Position numbers and translations under genes: made by a program. DNA of 50,560 nt from a virus. Where the stretch lies: the IMG/VR virus record IMGVR_UViG_3300042923_001793, positions 1 through 50,560 of that record; one strand, 5' to 3'. The number at the start of each line of letters is the position of its first letter. Positions within the stretch are counted from its first letter, which is position 1. The notes below the pieces were generated by a model. That model had not been told where the DNA came from, searched no databases, and saw only the letters and a list, made by a program, of their open reading frames with translations. Positions 48,452 through 50,560 of this stretch are shown in pieces.

Positions 48452-48602
48452 TTTAGGTGAAAGATATGATGTTTTGGATTCTAAAATTGGAGTTGTTAGT
48501 GATTTAGAAAATTCGGAAGATTCAATATGCAAATACGATATCTCCAAACCAATTAGAAATGTAATAAGAGGAAGGGAATATAGTGGAAAAAAAGAAATTT
48601 GA
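48429..48602 (+). CDS. 57-residue overlapping middle gene
   Basis: Reads MELEMNYDLGERYDVLDSKI...SICKYDISKPIRNVIRGREYSGKKEI. It starts inside the end of the TIGR04255-like gene (GAGGGA about 9 bp upstream) and ends inside the start of the next gene, so all three are translationally coupled. Acidic N-terminus, basic C-terminus. No family recognised. Confidence 0.6.
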   Translation: MELEMNYDLGERYDVLDSKIGVVSDLENSEDSICKYDISKPIRNVIRGREYSGKKEI

Positions 48603-49236
48603 AACAATAACTCTGGTAAATCTAGAGTATGACAAAATGATACATCAAGGGGATGTTTTACAAAATGTGGAATATATAGAATATGCGCATATAGTAGATG
48701 GTGAAATTGAAATATCAAAAATTATATTTCCAATGGTTATTGTACTTACACAAGATTGTGATGCAACTCAAGATTATGATAATAGAGTAGAATATCAAGA
48801 AAGAATCAAAAGTGGTAGTAAGGAGTATGATAATAATCAATATTTATTATCGTTGATTGTAGCACCTATCTATAATCTTGAAGATGTAAGACATGGAAAG
48901 CACTTATCTGACCTAGAAGTTAGAGTTGATGGACAGTTGACAGAAGAAAAAATGAAGTGTACGGGAGTTTCTTCTTCTGAATTGAAAACGAATAAATTAC
49001 AAAGATACCACTATTTTAAAATTAATATAGATGGTAAGAAACCAGAATATATAATAGATTTTAAACATTATTTTACGATTAATGTGGATATGGCAATATT
49101 ACATAAAAATAATAAGAGTAATTATATGTTTCAAATTGAAAAATTATATAGGGCAAGTATAAACCAAAGGTTTTCAAGTTATTTAAGTAGGGTAGGATTA
49201 CCAGAAACTGAAATTCAATTAGAACAAAAATGTTAG
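48583..49236 (+). CDS. Hypothetical protein with LTQDCD motif
   Basis: 217 residues from GTG with GGAAGGG 7 bp upstream. KIIFPMVIVLTQDCDATQDYDNR is a compact strand followed by Q-D-C-D. LIVAPIYNLEDVRHGKHL and KPEYIIDFKHYFTINVD follow. The Asp/Cys/His set could bind metal or a nucleotide, but no known enzyme class can be named. It forms the third gene of the operon with the TIGR04255-like gene. An antiphage partnership is a guess. Confidence 0.6.
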   Translation: MEKKKFETITLVNLEYDKMIHQGDVLQNVEYIEYAHIVDGEIEISKIIFPMVIVLTQDCDATQDYDNRVEYQERIKSGSKEYDNNQYLLSLIVAPIYNLEDVRHGKHLSDLEVRVDGQLTEEKMKCTGVSSSELKTNKLQRYHYFKINIDGKKPEYIIDFKHYFTINVDMAILHKNNKSNYMFQIEKLYRASINQRFSSYLSRVGLPETEIQLEQKC

Positions 49237-49249
49237 AATTACAATCACT

Positions 49250-50354
49250 CAAAATATTGTTATTTTGGATAACTGTAATTCTAATAATATATCTAAAGTT
49301 ATTGATGTATTAGCATGACCCAATCTAGATGAGGCTATTTTAGCTGATATATTGCTTTTTAACATTATAGTTGCATTGGTATGCCTTAAGTCATGAAATC
49401 GGATTTTAGGTATTTTTTCTTTGAGTAGAATATTTTCAAACATATGACTAAAAGCACCTAGATTATATGGATATCCATATTTTTTGCAACATATTAAATC
49501 ATTATCAAAATATGCTCTATCAAAAGATTTCTTATAATTTTCTTGAGTTATTTTATATTCTTCTAACATATCAATTATATGTTTTGATATTGGAATATCT
49601 CTATGACTCGATTCTGTTTTTACATAAGCAAATATTATTATTTTTTTAGTAGGTAATACTGATTGTCTAATACTTATAATATAATTATTCCAATTAATAT
49701 CTTGCCACCTTAAGCCGAGAGTTTCTCCCCTGCGTAATCCTAGCATTAGTAATAGTATTACAGGAATATATATATCTGTTTCTGAAAAAGCTTTGATGAA
49801 TCTATCTATATCTTCATCAGCAAGTAATTTAGAATAGTATCTTTTAGGTTTTGGTATTCAATACAATCAGTAGGTTTTTTTATTATCATTTGTAATTTAT
49901 AAGCTTGATTCAAAGCTTTTCTTAATACTCTATGAATACCTATTACTGATTTTGCATTCAATCCACTTTTACCGTCTAGTCTTCCTTCTATTAGCTTAGT
50001 ATCATATAATTTTTGAATATGTATGGGTTTGAGTCTTTGCAATTCTAAATGACCTATATTTGGATTAATATGTTTTTCTATTATTCTGATATATCCTTCT
50101 GCAGTAGTTTTAGTTAAATTATTGATAACGTATCTTTCAATCCAATTATTAAGATATGTTGATAATAAAATTTTATCTGCAAATATGTAATCATCGCTTC
50201 AATTTCTGCAATTTTTTTATTCAAAAATTGTTGAGCTTCTTTTTTTTGTTTTATATCCATTAAACCATTTTTGTTTTCTTTTACCATTTTTATCTCTACC
50301 AATGTCAACTATTGCGGAATAGGTAGTTCCTCTTTTAGTTATTGAACCTTTCAT
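49250..50354 (-). pseudogene. Decayed tyrosine integrase of a second element
   Basis: Starts MKGSITKRGTTYSAIVDIGRDKNGKRKQKWFNGYKTKK at 50354 after GGAGG, then breaks by an extra A in an A-tract near 50245. It continues in other frames (KKEAQQFLNKKIAEIEA; KPIHIQKLYDTKLIEGRLDGKSGLN; MLGLRRGETLGLRWQDI; FHDLRHTNATIML; RLGHANTSITLDI). At least three frame breaks are present, and the region with the catalytic Tyr is lost. It is unrelated to the prophage integrase at 1236. Confidence 0.85.
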
Positions 50355-50367
50355 AGTATCCTCCTTA

Positions 50368-50542
50368 TTAACAAGATTCTAAAAACTTTTTGACTGACGG
50401 CATAGATATAAGATATTTTTTTCTATTTTTATGATAGATATTTTTTTGTACATAGTAAATCATATGTTGCATATAGACTTATATCCAAGTATTCTATAAG
50501 TTCTTTAGCTGATAAAATTAATTTATTATTTAAATCATTCAT
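50368..50542 (-). pseudogene. Decayed excisionase-like helix-turn-helix gene
   Basis: Begins MNDLNNKLILSAKELIEYLDISLYATYDLLCTKKY at 50542 after AAAGGAG, the helix-turn-helix of small Xis proteins. It then meets a stop. The expected ending YLISMPSVKKFLESC is present in another frame, so two slips have broken it. It lies just upstream of the decayed integrase, the usual xis-int order. Confidence 0.7.
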
Positions 50543-50560
50543 AGTTATTTCTCCTTTCAT

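Overview
The window is a low-GC Firmicutes-type chromosome fragment, most likely from a clostridial relative. It is very A+T-rich, uses TGA as a stop, has GGAGG-type ribosome binding sites and carries a secF of the ordinary bacterial type. I cannot name a genus. It holds secF (1-900), a tRNA-Leu(UAA) gene (1021-1109), and a complete-looking siphophage prophage of about 46 kb inserted in the 3' half of that tRNA. The att cores are 1047-1109 and 47316-47378. To the right lies a small chromosomal island with a three-gene overlapping operon (47693-49236) and the decayed integrase/excisionase of a second element (49250-50542).

Prophage layout. The leftward lysogeny block (1236-3699) has a tyrosine integrase, a zinc-ribbon membrane protein, an ImmA-like protein without its catalytic Glu, and a TTG-start XRE repressor. 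The operator region (3715-3986) carries divergent promoters and TTTGTGA-type repeats. The rightward early operon (3987-17138) encodes small regulators, a PD-(D/E)XK nuclease, HNH protein, nucleotidyltransferase-like protein, RecT, SSB, a phage sigma factor, a DUF1376-like replication protein, a C5-methylase-like protein and many small genes. A probable small terminase gene follows (17232), but the large terminase is about 11 kb away (29188). The interval between them holds a leftward operon of small accessory genes including an LPD29-like protein (18926-22131), a candidate small RNA on the opposite strand (about 21324-21416), an almost pure A/T tract (22195-22545), a set of small genes, a roughly 910-nt highly structured non-coding RNA (25241-26150), four tRNA genes (26157-26552), a metallophosphoesterase and a frameshifted glycosyltransferase. 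The late region (29188-46311) runs terminase, portal, scaffold, capsid, connectors, tail tube, frameshifted tail chaperones (slippery GGGTTTT at 37072), tape measure, baseplate, two related tail fibres, holin-like genes and an M23/SH3 endolysin. An HNH gene and a leftward FxLYD-like conversion gene close the prophage.

Regulation. Four promoters (17180, 23110, 31026, 45478) share the motif TACTT(T/G)ACAAA, exactly 11 nt, then TTCGTATATA. They precede the small terminase, the accessory/ncRNA, the head and the lysis transcription units. The sigma-like protein at 10684 is the obvious candidate to read them, which would make these units one late regulon.

Most notable items. First, the giant structured RNA beside the phage tRNAs: by size, position and hairpin density it belongs with the GOLLD/ROOL class of phage ornate RNAs or is a new relative. 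Second, the late-promoter regulon. Third, a homologous structured intergenic element found before ssb and before the late HNH gene (10183-10290 and 46340-46427). Fourth, the three-gene operon at 47693-49236, a possible undescribed defence-type module. All functional statements come from reading the sequence; no database search was run.
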